The translations under genes and the position numbers were made by a program. The notes beneath the pieces are model-generated. The model had not been told where the DNA came from. It was given only the letters and a program-made list of their open reading frames with translations, and did not search any database. From the NCBI RefSeq assembly GCF_018446385.1, contig NC_056001.1, positions 13,138,672 through 13,202,671 of the forward strand: 64,000 nt of DNA. Direction: 5' to 3'. Position 1 is the stretch's first letter. Every line of letters begins with the position of its first letter. The DNA comes from Zingiber officinale (Eukaryota > Streptophyta > Magnoliopsida > Zingiberales > Zingiberaceae). This document shows, piece after piece, positions 1 to 11,300 of the stretch.

Positions 1-116
1 CATGTCTTGGCCATTTGCACTAATGGCTAGTAGTCATCCGTGATTTACCTCCTCCGTGTTGACCTAAGGACGGGTTAGCGGAGGCCCTGGGGGCGAACGA
101 ATCGCCTTTTGCCACA
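1..116 (+). mobile_element. tRNA-type SINE, 3' part, cut by the window edge
   Basis: This segment matches, in opposite orientation, most of the element at 11703-11907. Both share the block around the sequence GTGATTTACCTCCTCCGTGT, a G-rich stretch, and an end of CGCCTTTTGCCACA type. Only the tail half is inside the window, so neither the 5' head nor the left target duplication can be seen. It lies downstream of the last visible coatomer exon, in what would be an intron or flank of that gene. Confidence 0.7.
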
Positions 117-480
117 TAAGAAGAATTTGGAAAATAAGAGAATGAAGAAAGGTAAGTGATCATAAATTGTAGTCAAATAAGTCAATTTTAAATTACGGTC
201 AATCAGCAAGCCTTACCTTCCTACTCTTCAAATGGTAGAAGTCAATAAGACCATCAGGCTGTTCATGTGAAACTTGTGCCTTAGCTTTAATCTCCTCAGC
301 CTGTTGGAATTGTTTCTCTGCTAGCATTTTCACAAAATTCTGGCGGCATGACTGCAACCATATTTTCTGAACCTTGTCATCTTTGCTGCAGAGCAATCTT
401 ATGCATACCACTATCCTGTCATACGAGTCATTATCAATTGGGTGAGGAAGAAATAAAGATTGTCCCAATTGTAACATGGA

Positions 481-554
481 GGTCATGATCAGCAAGGCCC
501 CAGTAGACGCCTTGTTTGGTCATGATCAGCAAGGCCCCAGTAGACGCCTTGTTT
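481..554. repeat. 37-bp perfect tandem duplication inside the coatomer exon
   Basis: A 37-bp unit starting GGTCATGATCAGCAAGGCCC occurs twice head to tail (481-517 and 518-554). Because 37 is not a multiple of three, it shifts the coatomer frame between the NKASTGALLIM segment and the SMLQLGQS segment. Confidence 0.97.
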
Positions 555-1503
555 GCTTCGGCTTTTGATGGATGGACCACCACTAATCTCAAAACCAGCT
601 TAGCTAGAGTGCAAGAAATAACAGCTCCAACAAAGAAGTCACCAGATAGGATCAATGATCTCAAATTTCCAGGTGCTCCTGAAAACCCAGAAAGCACTGG
701 TGGAGCAGACAAAGCAGTTTCTGAAGTGGCACTTTGAGTCGCATAGGTCCCATCTGCCAGAACCACCGGGTGCTTTGAAGACACAGTTGCAGATGAGTTG
801 ATCTGCTGAGGTTTCTTTGATGCATCAGCTGTTTCCCCCTCTTCAGCGGCACTGTACAAAGGAAGATCTCCAAGGTTCTGCTTGATTACCTCCATGCCAT
901 TCTCAACCTCCGAAAGTGAAAGGCAGTACTCACCAATAATCCAAACAGCACACGAGATGACTCTTGCGGCACGGATCTGATAGAACGTGTCAAGCAGCCT
1001 CGTGATAATAGAGACCCTGAGCTTCGGGTTAGCCTCAATTATTTCTCTCACAAAGAGAACCACATCGACAGCAGAAGCAACGTTTGTATCTCCAAGGAAA
1101 TCCATCAGCAGATGAACAACAGTGCTCGCGACCTCGGGGAACTTGATAGCGCATGAATGGATTGCCTGCACTAGCATCTGTCGGTAGTCCCCATTCTTCT
1201 CAAGCTCGGTGCTCTGAGTCTTAACAACCTCCTTCTTGAGCAAAAGCACCACCTCATCGACGTTCCTAGACGTGATAAGTTCGACAGTAATGTCGAGTGT
1301 CTTGCGAGTGATGTCAAGATTCGGACTTGAAAGTGCACGAAGCACATCCATGACTAAATCCACCATGATCTCCCTGTGCGACGACTTAAGCTCATTGAGC
1401 CGATCAAGCACGATGAGCTTCACGTTGTTGTCGCTCTGCGAAAGGAGAAGCTAGCAGTAGGTATTCGTTGCAACACGGATGGCGGTAGGGGCTGAGGATA
1501 AGA

Positions 1504-3215
1504 ATGTTGGGATGTATACCATAAGCCTAGCTTTTGTTTATATGAACATCTATTTTTAAAATATTTTGAAATAAAAATTACTTTAGTCAAATGTTTATAT
1601 TTTATATTTATATATATGTCGATGCAGTTATCCATTTAATTTATATTGTAGATAATATGATGTGTAGTGTCACACATAAGATCATGTTATCAGTTCCTTA
1701 TAAATTATAAATAGTAGCTCACAATCAAAATAGATTGGGGCAAACCATTGGAACAGTTGTAGTGTAATTTGGTATTAGTCTGTCTTGATTATAAAATTAC
1801 ACTAGTACACTATATGTGTATTGAGCATGACCATTTGAGGTTTTCGATTTGTACTGACTACATAAAAGAATAGAACCTCTGTTATTATGGATGTGCGTCC
1901 TCTTAATCCCTATATAATAACAAGCATGTATACTTAGTATTTATTTCTTTAACTTATCAATGGGTGAGATTTATTCGTTAAATCAATAGACCCAATGAGT
2001 TGGGAGATAGTATTATTTATATGGTGTGTTGTTGATTATAGAAGGAATTTGAGTTCTAATTATTTAGGCTGATGATGTCCCCTTGAAGAGCTCATAAGGA
2101 TTATCATTTAAACCCTACAAGTGGACTTAGTCTGACATAATAATAAAGTTGAGTAGTACAACTCTTGAAATCATATGTTAATTAATTGAGTTGTCAGTAA
2201 CTCATTTAATTAACGGATATACGATATCTTAAACACAGAGAGATTAACACACTCATGATAAAAAGGAGTCCATATTGTAATATGGGATTGGTGCGGTAGT
2301 TCAATAATAACCCTGTAGTGGTATGAGTTATTATTGATGGACTCAGGTTGGATGTTCGGGCCGAACACAGGAAGCCCAAGCCCATCAGGAGACCTAAATC
2401 AATTCCTCCTCTATGTCCCTATTGTAACCTCTATATAAAGTCTCACATCCACCCATTCAGTTTGGTTTTGTTAAACTTGGTTTGGTTTAATTTAACTTGG
2501 TTAAACTTTGTTTAACTTAACTTGGTTTGGTTTAACTTAACTTGGTTTGATTTAACTTAATTTGGTTTGATTTAACTTGGTTATAGAAAGAAAGATTTTT
2601 TCTAAACAGAATTTAATTATAGAAAGAGAGATTTTTTCTAAACAGAATTATGTTATTTTTCTTTCTTTGTAACCAACTATAAGTCTATAAAAAAGAATAG
2701 GTGGTGACCCCTAAAACCTAATTTTTTAATTTTCCTAATTCTCTTTTCTGTTGCTTGTGGTCGGCGGCACCTCTCTCTCCCTCTAGGGTTGGCGCCCCTT
2801 TCCCCATCCTCCTTGCTTAGGGTCGGCGTCCCTTTCCCCCTTCCTCTCCTAATTAGGGTCGGCGTCCTTTCCTAGCAATCCATTGGTGGTCGGTGGCAAG
2901 AAGAAGAGGAAGAAGAGGAAAGAAGAAGGAAAAAAATTAGAAGAGAAGAGGAATACGACAGAAGATTAAGAGGTCTTTAGTTACAAAGAAAAAGTACAAC
3001 TAGTTCTTTTATTCCGCTGCGTAATTAGTTAATTTTCTTTGTTTCGTTTTTGGAATATCAACACAAGAGTCCACCGATCTTGTACTTCGATCAAGGTGTA
3101 CTTTGATCATTCAAGAACTTGCTTGATTGATCAAACACATAACTGATCGAATATGCGAGTTGTTAAGAAAAATTTCATTCTTGTATAATTTTTTTTGTAC
3201 AGAAAAATTGAAACA
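1504..3215 (+). mobile_element. Solo LTR inserted in the coatomer coding sequence
   Basis: The insertion starts TGTTGGGATGTATACC and ends AAACA, the TG...CA form of an LTR. There is no internal region, primer site or open frame, so it looks like a solo LTR of about 1.71 kb. A TATA-like CTATATAAAG lies near 2431, followed by a run of TTAACTTGGTTTGGT-type repeats (about 2458-2580). The flanks share only GAA next to each border, so a full 5-bp target duplication is not preserved. Copia-type origin is a guess from the start sequence. Confidence 0.75.
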
Positions 3216-4140
3216 GAAGGAGACAAACGTACCAGAGCTTTCACAGATAACAGCAGCAGATGGAGAATTCAGGAGAGAAATGATGATATTGATATATTTT
3301 CCCTTTTCCGCGGGATTGGAGCGCACACCTTGCGGATGAGGTCAAGCGCAGTCATCTGGTGAAGCTCACCCCAGTCAGGGACCATGGTCCGCTTGGGAGA
3401 GGAGGTATGCGACGGCATGGGCCTGGGCGCACGAAGCGAGCATGAGGAAACCGTTGCGGCGGGCAGAAGGGTCCTGCTCCGAGGTGAGCGCCTTCTCGAC
3501 AAGCTCCGGGGCGTCCGGAATAAGCTGCTCACCGGCCTGGCCAGGGAGGCGGTAGATGGCGGAAATGGCGAGAAGGGCGTGACGGCGGACAAAAGGGGTG
3601 TCGATGCTCGAGGTTGCTGAGGACAGAAGGGACAAGCGGATCCAGAATCTCGGGCTCAGAAAGGCGGCAGAGAAAGCGAAGCGTGACGCCACGGATGTAC
3701 TTGTTGGGATGTTGTAGATTGTTGCGGAGGTTCTGGCAAATGAGGATCATCTCCGGAAGGACGCGACCGCCAGCGTCGGTCTTGCCGATGATCTCCAGGT
3801 AGAGAAGAAGCAGTTTCTGCACGGTGTGGTCCTCGGAGGGGAGGACGTAGCGGACGATGGTGATGAAGAGCTGGGGGAGCGTCTCGCCATTGAGGAGAAG
3901 CATGACAGCTTCTTCATGGCGTCTATCTTGGCCTCCACGTCGTTTGCATCGAGAGCTTCCTTGATCTCGTTGGCCATGGCGGCGGAGCCTTTGTCGAAGT
4001 GGATCAGGAGGGTGGAAGACTTCTCCATCGCGCGCGATCAATTGCTCCTCGGCCTCGGGGGCTAAGCGAGAACAGTAGCTCTGGATCGGAACTGGATTGG
4101 CGAAGAAGATGATACCAGGAATCGGGAAGGCGACGGTGGC

Positions 4141-4185
4141 GGAGGAGGAGGAGGAGGAGGGCGAGGGCGAGGGCGAGGGCGAGCG
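4141..4185. repeat. GGA / GGGCGA microsatellite
   Basis: Seven GGA-type triplets are followed by about four GGGCGA units, roughly 115 bp upstream of the coatomer pseudogene start. On the coatomer strand this is a CT/CCT-rich leader, typical of plant 5' UTRs. Confidence 0.85.
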
Positions 4186-5349
4186 CGGGGAGGTGGAATG
4201 GAGTCGATTCCGGCCTACGTTTATTTGAACAAGATGAACTGAGAGTTCGACTCGATTCGAGTTCGAAACTTGGACAGCACCAAACCCGGCTTATTGAAAC
4301 GGCTCAATTTGAGTAACGGGGAGTGCTACGGATTAAACATTCAGTCCATGTTTGATTTGATAATTTTTTTTTTTTTTTTTCATTCAATGATGTTCAATTT
4401 GATAAAATTTTAATTATATACATTTAATACATATAAAATTAATTAAATAAATAAACTTAAATATAAGTATATTTAATTAAAAATAATATTCATAAATAAT
4501 ATTTATAAATCATATTTATTAATAAATTTTTTATTAATATGTAAAATAAATAAATAAATTTTTTAAAATAAACAAATATATTTTAATTATCAAATTCAAT
4601 AACTAATTAAATAAATAAAAAATTTAAACAAATAAACTCAAACTAAGTCCAAACTAATTTCAAACTCATAAAAAAAAATAAGCTAAGTTTCAACAATCAT
4701 CTTAATAACTTAATTTATTTAGACTCGATTTGACTCAACTTAATTATCTTATTAAATAAATTTAAATAAAATTTAAAGACTCCAAATCTTAACTTACAGC
4801 CGTGTCCAAATGCCACCACTTAAATGATATGGCAGAGAAGAGTAAATCTCATTCTCACCCACTAGTGGCTATTGGGCATCCAAGACAAATGTTCAAATGA
4901 TTGCATCGACAATCACTGACACGTTCATTAAATTAGCGTTTGAAGAACAGTAAAGTAGGGTTAAGTTCAAATCATATCTGCACAGGCACTACCACTTGAA
5001 CCCACTCGTGCATCAAATACCCATTTTTTTAAGAAAAAAAAACATACAAGTGAGTATTTGGTATACACATGGCACTACCTGAGTGGGGTTCAGAGAGTGC
5101 CTATACAGTGTATAGGATCGAATTTACTGAGAATAGGATAGAAACAACTCGATGCTTTCGAACTTACTGAGAATGACGAGTTGTATCAATTTTTTGCATC
5201 CACAAATCAAGTATGTGCATTACAGTTTCAACAAATAAAAAGACAATTCATTCATATTGGCCCTATATGTATTGCTGCTCTATGAAGAGTTAATATTATA
5301 TGTATAAGAATACCTTTCAGAGGGGGATATTATTCGTGTCTGAGATCGG
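4186..5349. other. Intergenic spacer, AT-rich, no gene seen
   Basis: This is the gap between the coatomer pseudogene start and the 3' end of the kinase fusion gene. It includes a long T run (about 4364-4380), strongly AT-rich DNA to about 4800, and no convincing open frame or RNA gene. Confidence 0.7.
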
Positions 5350-8300
5350 CTACTGGGCCAGATTAAGTTGCATGTCAGGTCCTTTCTCCCCAAACCTTGA
5401 AAAATCTTCTGGCAGGGGAATGTTCAGCTCAGAACAAACTAACTGAACTATACTTCTTGTGACACCGCCTAGGGACATTTTGTTCACTGTGATTGCAATG
5501 GAAAAATTATGCTCAATGTCGCAGAATCCAGTAGACCCACCAACTCCAGAGTGCCCAAAACTCGTCAGGTTACCAGTTGCGGTATTGAAATTCCGAAATC
5601 CAAGGCCGAATTTACCAGTGGGAACAACCAAGTCAGCGTACTCGCTCAAGCCCATGAAAGCGTCATGGATCTTGGGGTTGTTAAATATTCGGGAAACATT
5701 TTTGGAGTCTCCATCTTCGGAGTTAGCTACAAGGCTATAACCATCATGCTTAGCAGTATCTGAACTGTCCCCGTTTGTATTTGAACTTAGCAAACGCTTG
5801 TTCTGTGCATATGCGCTGACAGTCTCCTTGATTTTCCATTTCTTCTTAGGTGGTTTGACTGAAGGAAATGTAGGGACGTGGACATGACTTCCAAGGAGAG
5901 GCTTCGAAACAGACGAATGAGGGGGAGGAATGGATCCACCTGTAGCAAGGGAAGCATAGTAGCGAGCCAACGCACGAGCAGAACAGTGGCCATTAGCAGC
6001 AGGAATTATAGCTCGGCGGATGTTTAATGTGTTGAAGAGCACGGGAAGGTTGGATGCAATCTCGGTGAAATTAGCCTGCTGTAAGCTGGATGGCATTTCT
6101 GGCCTACCTCTGATCTCAAGGAGATTTTGGAGCTCTTCTTTGTCAAGGGTTAATGTGGCAAGCCGAGATTCCACACCTAGAAAGAAATCAAAACAAGGAA
6201 ATTACTATAAAAGAAAGCTGGGCCAAAAGAAAAACAAATATAGTAATATACAGAGAATGAGTAGTCTCAGAATATGTATTTTATTATGGTGATAGATTTG
6301 AACCCATCACAGAGGATATTGGAATAATAATTAGGAGGAAAAGTATTAATAAAAATAAGATTGCACGACTTTCATTACGACAACTATTGTTTGACTTTAA
6401 TGTCTAATTTCCGCAAGATGAGATTCAGCCTCAAGAACAGTGTGCATTTCAATACAAATTCAGAAAACTGCAGTAGATGCCTTAATGCATTGGAAAATGG
6501 AAAGTTTATAGATGGTAAATGATATCAGATATATCTTATAAATCAGAAAATATAGATTGAAGACAAGATAGAAAATACAGCACTGCTTCAAATCCTTTTT
6601 CCTTGATTGATTTGAAATTCCAACAAATACAGCTAAAATTATTCAAAACTTCTTCACATAGGTCCTATATGAAATTTAGAAATCATTATTAAAGCTTAAA
6701 GGTATTCTCAATACAGTTGAAGCTTTTATAATACCCAAATCTAAGATAGTATATCCATTCATACGCTAGGGATGTAGTAAAATTTGTGAACATATTATAC
6801 CACCCAACTAATGTATTATGTGACTGGTAGGCTACTGCAGATTATAAAAAAACGAGGTAAACTGAGATAGTAAAGAGAGATCCATTTAATTTGAAAACAG
6901 GATGTTAAATGAATTAATGGGCACCGTCTTTCTAGTTCAAACTAGCAGATCATGTTCGTCAATTGTTTAATTAAATGTAACTGGAATCCATTTTATGTAG
7001 TGCTGGTTTTCAAATGTTTGATAGTCTCAATTCCTCATTGTAATATCTACCATTGTACCCAAGCAGGGAATCATAAAGTACACATGCTTAATCACAATTT
7101 CCATTAAAGAATGTCAATATCCACCTATCTATCATATCAAGGTAAGAATTTGTGACCTTAACTACTTGGGCTAGAAAAGTAGAGATTGCACGTACCAGGA
7201 GGAATACCAATATATAATTCGCCTTCGATATTGAGAGGATGGATTATAGCATCTTCCAGAATTTCTTGAAACTTCTTTCCAGATGCATGCTATTTAAATG
7301 AAACGAAGTATTTAAATATTCAAATACACAAAAGAAAAAGAATTTAAAAACATTTCCAATTAAACAATATCAAGCATAAAAACTTCAAATATCAAGTGAA
7401 GACTCCTAGCTTGTGCTAGTATAATGCAACTTATCTTCTTTCATTACAATAATATTTTCCATGTCTTAGAATACAATCTAACTTCTATGCTGAAAGGCAC
7501 TATTCAACCTCGAACTATTTGCTTATTTGTGTAATATTAAAGGGTTAGAACTAAAATGCCAGATGCTAGTAAACTAATAAATAGCATGCCACAAAAAAGA
7601 CAAAAAAAAAGTAGGATACCTCTATCACACCACCACAAAGCCATCCAAAAGACAAGTAGTGGTATAGTTGCTGAGAACCAGGTTCTGTATCAGGAACTGA
7701 CCTAGCAATATGGTGAAGAGACTCCTCCCAGTCGCACATTAGCAAAGGGTTGCTCCTAATAACATCCGACATAGTATTGTGCAAGCCAGATGAGTGGTTA
7801 AGAACATGATGAACCTGAAGAAAGAACAATATAATGCATGGTGAAACCCATGTCTTAGTTCAAAGAAAAAAAAATCTTGGTGAATCACATGATCCTTTGT
7901 CTTTACCTTTATTATATCCTTATTGCCGCCGCTAAACTCTGGCCAGATATTTGCTATGGTTTCAGTGAGCTTGAGTTTTCTGGGAAAAAAATTCACATCT
8001 ATTAGAGCATTCATGACTGTAGAATTAGATATCTAGAAACAGAAATACTTTGCAAATTCTTTCATTATTATTAGTAAGTAATTTCTCACACTTAACAAAG
8101 AATTTGCAAGATTCTGAATGTACTTATCACTCAATTGCCTTGCAAGAGGAATGCAGAGATTTCTACATACATTGAATTCATGTGAATAAAGTACTAGATA
8201 AAACCATCTACGATGTCATTGTCCAGTGATATCCACATTGCTGAACTAAAATATGGCACTACCGAGTTGGAACAAGCATGGCTCCTATGAGTTTGATTGA

Positions 8301-11300
8301 CTTTAACATAAAATTAGCCTACAAGATAACGAAAACTATTCCAATTTCCACCTAGCATCCTGCAAAAAAAAAGTTCAAGCATGATGCTAAAAGAGAGAGA
8401 TTAGCATGTACCAGAAGATTATACTAGTTCATTAATCCTTTTAGTCTGTCAACCATAGTTAATGACAAGACCATGCAACTTGGTTCGCAAAAATGCAAAA
8501 TGAATAATCTAGTCTTGAAATCGCAGGAGTGAATAGCTACACAACTACTCATTGTGAAAGATATGAAGCTATTAGTTGGTACTAAATCTCAAATAATCCT
8601 TGTAAGAATATGCAGTACAGTCTCTAGCTTCATTGAAATTCAACAATAAGCATTGCAACCATCACCACCAAAGCTCATTAAAGTATCACCATCTCCATCT
8701 ATGCACAGTAAAAGGTTGTGAAACTACATATATTGACCTTCAATTCAGAAAATATTTAATAATGCCATACCCCTTATCAACAAGCCAATGCACCATCCCA
8801 GCAGTGATTCCTTTGGTTACTGAGAAAACTGGAAACAAGGTGTCTGGTTGAACAGGGCGGGGATCATATCTCCCAAGCACGCCTGCGGCGGTATCTATTA
8901 TAACCCTTCCATCTTTGTATGCACAAACCTAAAGATGTACGAAACAACAGTCAATAAACCAAACAAAAATATGAAAGAAGAAAAGTCTCAAGTAAACAGA
9001 TCAACTGCCAAAAGAGGAACATCTTTCCAACAACTACCATTTTATTGGAACTTGTTCCATGAGAATTATGATATGCATCAAATTCTCCCTATAAGACTTA
9101 TCCAATCGTTTATTTCTCAAGAAGAATTTTTAGATATAAACTTACAATCTCTCCATCCGTATTATACATCTTTAGTTTTTGCCAAACACAGTACTAAGAT
9201 AGTCTAAACCTTCACACTAAGATAAAGAACCAAAACATAAAGAGTAACCGAGCGTTTAAACTATTGAAATGAGTTTTCAGAACATAAATCAAAAGCATTA
9301 TATGAATTTAACCACATAAACTGTCTAAAGAACTTGAAATATACCACTCAAATAATAAAAGAGCCTGCCAATGCGCCAAAAAACTAAATATAATAAACTT
9401 ACTTGTATTCCGAGTATTTTCTCGTTTCCAAGCTCAATCAACAACTGCCTCAACTTGGCTTCCACATTAGACTGAATCGGTGAATCGTATATCCATTGGT
9501 TACTTTTTGTTGGTCCAATGTTGTTGTTTCTAATGCACATGAATATCACATAAAATTGGGAATTAAAATATTAGCACAATGATTCAAATGTTTGAAAATG
9601 TCAACAAAAAGAAGATTGGCATCTAAAAAGTTGCAACCAAAATATTCACCCTAGTAGTGTCAACTCAGCAAATGGTCTCATGATGTCAAAATAAATGACA
9701 CGTACATCAAGTGTAGATGAAAGCCCTGGGAAAGTGAAATACTACCTCTTTAAATAATTATATCAATACATTTACATATAAGTATTAAAGAGCTATGTGC
9801 AAACAAACCTCGAAGAAGATTTACTACCCTCGTAAATATGACTGCATCTCCTGGGAAAGCATCAACCTGGGACAATGTGAACATCTTAATTTTTCACAAT
9901 ATGACTGGGTAAGTTTTCACAATTGTCTAAATATAATAATATATTTATACCAATTATTTACATCTAAGCTGTATAATATATTTAATGAGTTGATGACCCC
10001 TAGGAGGATATACAATAATGCCAGCAGAACATCATAGGACAAATTGAAAAGAACATTTACAAAGTACCAAGAACAGTTTCTAGCACTTACAGGGTTAAAG
10101 TGTTGAACTTCCTTTTTATTCATTTTCATTTTTTCTTGAAGAACCTTCATGTTCTTCTCCCTTTGTTCAGCTAAAGTTTTTATGTTGTCCTAGATGGAAA
10201 GAATATACAAGATAATGTAAACCACAATAATGCGTCTAACTGACACTTCCAAAATAGAAAAAAAGGGAAGAATGTAAGAATAGACAACAGTCATACTTAC
10301 AAGTGCCTCGCTAGCTGGTGTGGAAGTACGAAAAAATACTGTTGCAATGTTCATGGCCTGCTCTGGCATATCAACACGCAGCTTAAGCCCCATTTCAGAG
10401 AAGGCTGCCAACAGAGCCACATGATCCCCCTGCATAAAATGTGTTCATACTCTAAAAAGAATGTCCTAAAGGATAACCAATAAAAATTCTACTTTCTTGA
10501 AGTACCACAATTGTGCCATATGCACATTTGCTTATATTATCCTAGCATCTTATATGCTTACTGCTCAAAAATTCAATAGCCTAAAAGGTTACAAGCTGAA
10601 TTTTCCATTGAATTTTGCATTGGATAGAACCTTCAGAAGCAATAGCACAAAATCCATACATACATGAAGCTATCCTGCTAAAGAAACCTAACTTATGGAA
10701 GCAGATGAATTTATTTAAGCACAAAATATCTACTTCATTTTTTATAAGCTTTCTCCATAGATGGAATGGATGACATTAATAAATGCTTCCTGTCTGTGAG
10801 TGAAGTCTCTGCCATTTTAGCAGAAATTGCCTGCTAAATGAACTATAAGGTAGAAGTGCACTCAACCAAAGCCCAAAATTATGTTTGGGCAATGTATATA
10901 GTTTGCTAGCTGGATTAAGAAACAGAATTAGACAAAGCGGAAGCAATTTATCCATCACTACATGCTTTGCGCTCATGATGATTCAGTTTTACGCTAAGAA
11001 ATTTTTTTACTTGCCCATGTAATTATATTCTATGGCCCTTCACAAGGTCAACGAGGGTTGGTATAAAGAATCCAATTACAATGTTGTTATTCCAATCAAG
11101 GTGATTGTGGTAGGGCATTCATTGATGCATTAAGATGTGCAAGAAGAAGGTATTCTGACAGAGAAAATTGGAGAAGAAAGTGATGGTGCATGGACAGTCA
11201 CAGTTGTGGCATAATTAACTAATTATCTCTCAATTTCCACTGGTTGTACTCTGATTACTTAGGAAACTTCTATGAGGCAGAGGAGGTAGAGATGCGACAA

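Larger units (their letters stand above)
217..4028 (-). pseudogene. Coatomer subunit beta (COPI beta-COP) pseudogene, N-terminal and middle part
   Basis: Translated pieces match plant coatomer subunit beta, the COPI coat protein of Golgi-to-ER vesicles. They begin at an ATG at 4028 (MEKSSTLLIHFDKG) and run through VRYVLPSEDHTVQKL, LCRLSEPEILDPL, VKLIVLDRLNELKSSHREIM and DGTYATQSATSETA to DFYHLKSRK, where a GT donor follows at 216. The copy is broken in several ways. Single-base frame changes lie near 3908, 3594, 3385 and 3328. A TAG replaces the expected Gln codon at 1451-1453. A 37-bp tandem duplication sits at 481-554. A 1.7-kb solo LTR sits at 1504-3215, and coding sequence resumes on both sides of it (GTFVS before, LSSAPTAIR after). 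The C-terminal third would lie left of the window. The conserved-looking donor argues against a processed copy. The four indels alone could be assembly error, but together with the stop, duplication and insertion a dead gene is far more likely. Confidence 0.9.

Noticed and set aside
7566-7619. Extension of the exon frame past 7620 in the kinase fusion gene
   Set aside because: A GTATCC donor at 7619 and the downstream exon at 7289-7196 give a protein continuous with the family; the extension is hydrophobic intron sequence.
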